From positions 1 to 6,139 of the forward strand of contig CACZQA010000051.1 in the NCBI GenBank assembly GCA_902783175.1: DNA of 6,139 bases, in the 5' to 3' direction. The notes beneath the pieces were generated by a model. It was not told the DNA's origin, did not search any database, and saw only the letters and a program-made list of their open reading frames with translations. Shown piece by piece: positions 5,711 to 6,139 of this stretch. Each line of letters begins with the position of its first letter. Position 1 is the first letter of the stretch. Both the position numbers and the translations under genes were made by a program. The DNA is from an uncultured Coriobacteriaceae bacterium. Its GTDB lineage: Bacteria; Actinomycetota; Coriobacteriia; Coriobacteriales; QAMH01.

Positions 5711-6139
5711 GTGAGCGTACAGCCCTCGAACTTTAAGAACGGCATGTGCATCAAGTACAACAACAAGCTTTGCACGATCGTCGAATTCCAACATGTGAAG
5801 CCTGGCAAAGGCGGTGCATTCATCCGTACCAAGCTCAAGGACATCAACACCGGTCGCGTTGTCGAGTACACGTTCCGCCCCAACGACAAGTTCGATGACA
5901 TCCGCCTCGAGACCAAGGAGATGGAGTACTCCTGGAACGACGGCGAGACCTACTACTTCATGGATCCCGTCACCTACGAGCAGCCCGAGGTTCCCGCAGA
6001 CATGCTCGGCGACAAGATCGTCTGGCTGAAGGAGGGCGACACCTGCCTGGCGCAGTACGCCGACGGCAAGCTCATCAGCGTCGATCCGCCCATGTTCGTC
6101 GACCTCGAGATCACCGAGACCGAGCCGGGCTTCAAGGGC
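5711..6139 (+). CDS. efp: Elongation factor P, 3'-partial
   Basis: EF-P binds ribosomes stalled at runs of proline between the P and E sites and promotes peptide bond formation. The visible 143 residues begin VSVQPSNFKNGMCIKY. They contain the domain I tip loop EFQHVKPGKGGAFIRTKL (25-42), whose Lys33 is the residue that is modified in species with an EF-P modification pathway. Domain II follows, ending near VDLEITETEPGFKG (130-143), the junction with domain III. About 40 C-terminal residues are missing because the window ends. The GTG start has a compound Shine-Dalgarno upstream. The loop is very like Bacillus EF-P (FQHVKPGKGAAF) and differs from the PGKGP loop of unmodified EF-P in Corynebacterium. 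Its place directly after a proline-peptidase gene repeats the Bacillus order. Confidence 0.97.
   Translation, partial: MSVQPSNFKNGMCIKYNNKLCTIVEFQHVKPGKGGAFIRTKLKDINTGRVVEYTFRPNDKFDDIRLETKEMEYSWNDGETYYFMDPVTYEQPEVPADMLGDKIVWLKEGDTCLAQYADGKLISVDPPMFVDLEITETEPGFKG

Overview
The window is a compact, GC-rich stretch with every gene on the + strand. It carries the shikimate-pathway cluster aroC-aroK-aroB-aroQ, flanked by a YqhQ-family (DUF1385) membrane protein upstream and by a proline-peptidase-family gene and efp (elongation factor P) downstream. The high GC content, GC-rich third codon positions, GTG starts and a Bacillus-like EF-P loop suggest a high-GC Gram-positive bacterium. A member of the Coriobacteriia (Actinomycetota) is my best guess, from gene order and protein style only.

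Layout: 1-1242 is the YqhQ-family gene, almost certainly missing about 10 codons at its 5' end. A 53-bp gap with a strong ribosome binding site leads to aroC (1296-2462). aroK (2462-2992), aroB (2989-4137), aroQ (4134-4571) and an M24B metallopeptidase gene (4568-5671) follow without gaps. Each overlaps its predecessor by 1 or 4 bases, so they look translationally coupled in one operon. A 39-bp AT-richer gap precedes efp (from 5711), which runs off the right end. There are no RNA genes, CRISPR arrays, transposases or gene-free stretches over 300 bases.

AroB makes 3-dehydroquinate, AroQ dehydrates it, AroK phosphorylates shikimate and AroC makes chorismate. The aroE, aroA and DAHP synthase genes are not here. 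In Bacillus subtilis, yqhQ, yqhS (aroQ), yqhT (M24 peptidase) and efp are also neighbours, so this window resembles that old block with aroC-aroK-aroB inserted beside aroQ.

The most unusual signal is inside the YqhQ-family gene. A perfect 21-bp inverted repeat (236-256 and 325-345) encloses a 9-bp hairpin (283-291 and 295-303). It lies within an extra, codon-atypical, cysteine-containing hydrophilic segment just before the first membrane helix. It looks like a palindromic element that inserted in frame in a protein-coding gene, in the manner of Rickettsia palindromic elements.
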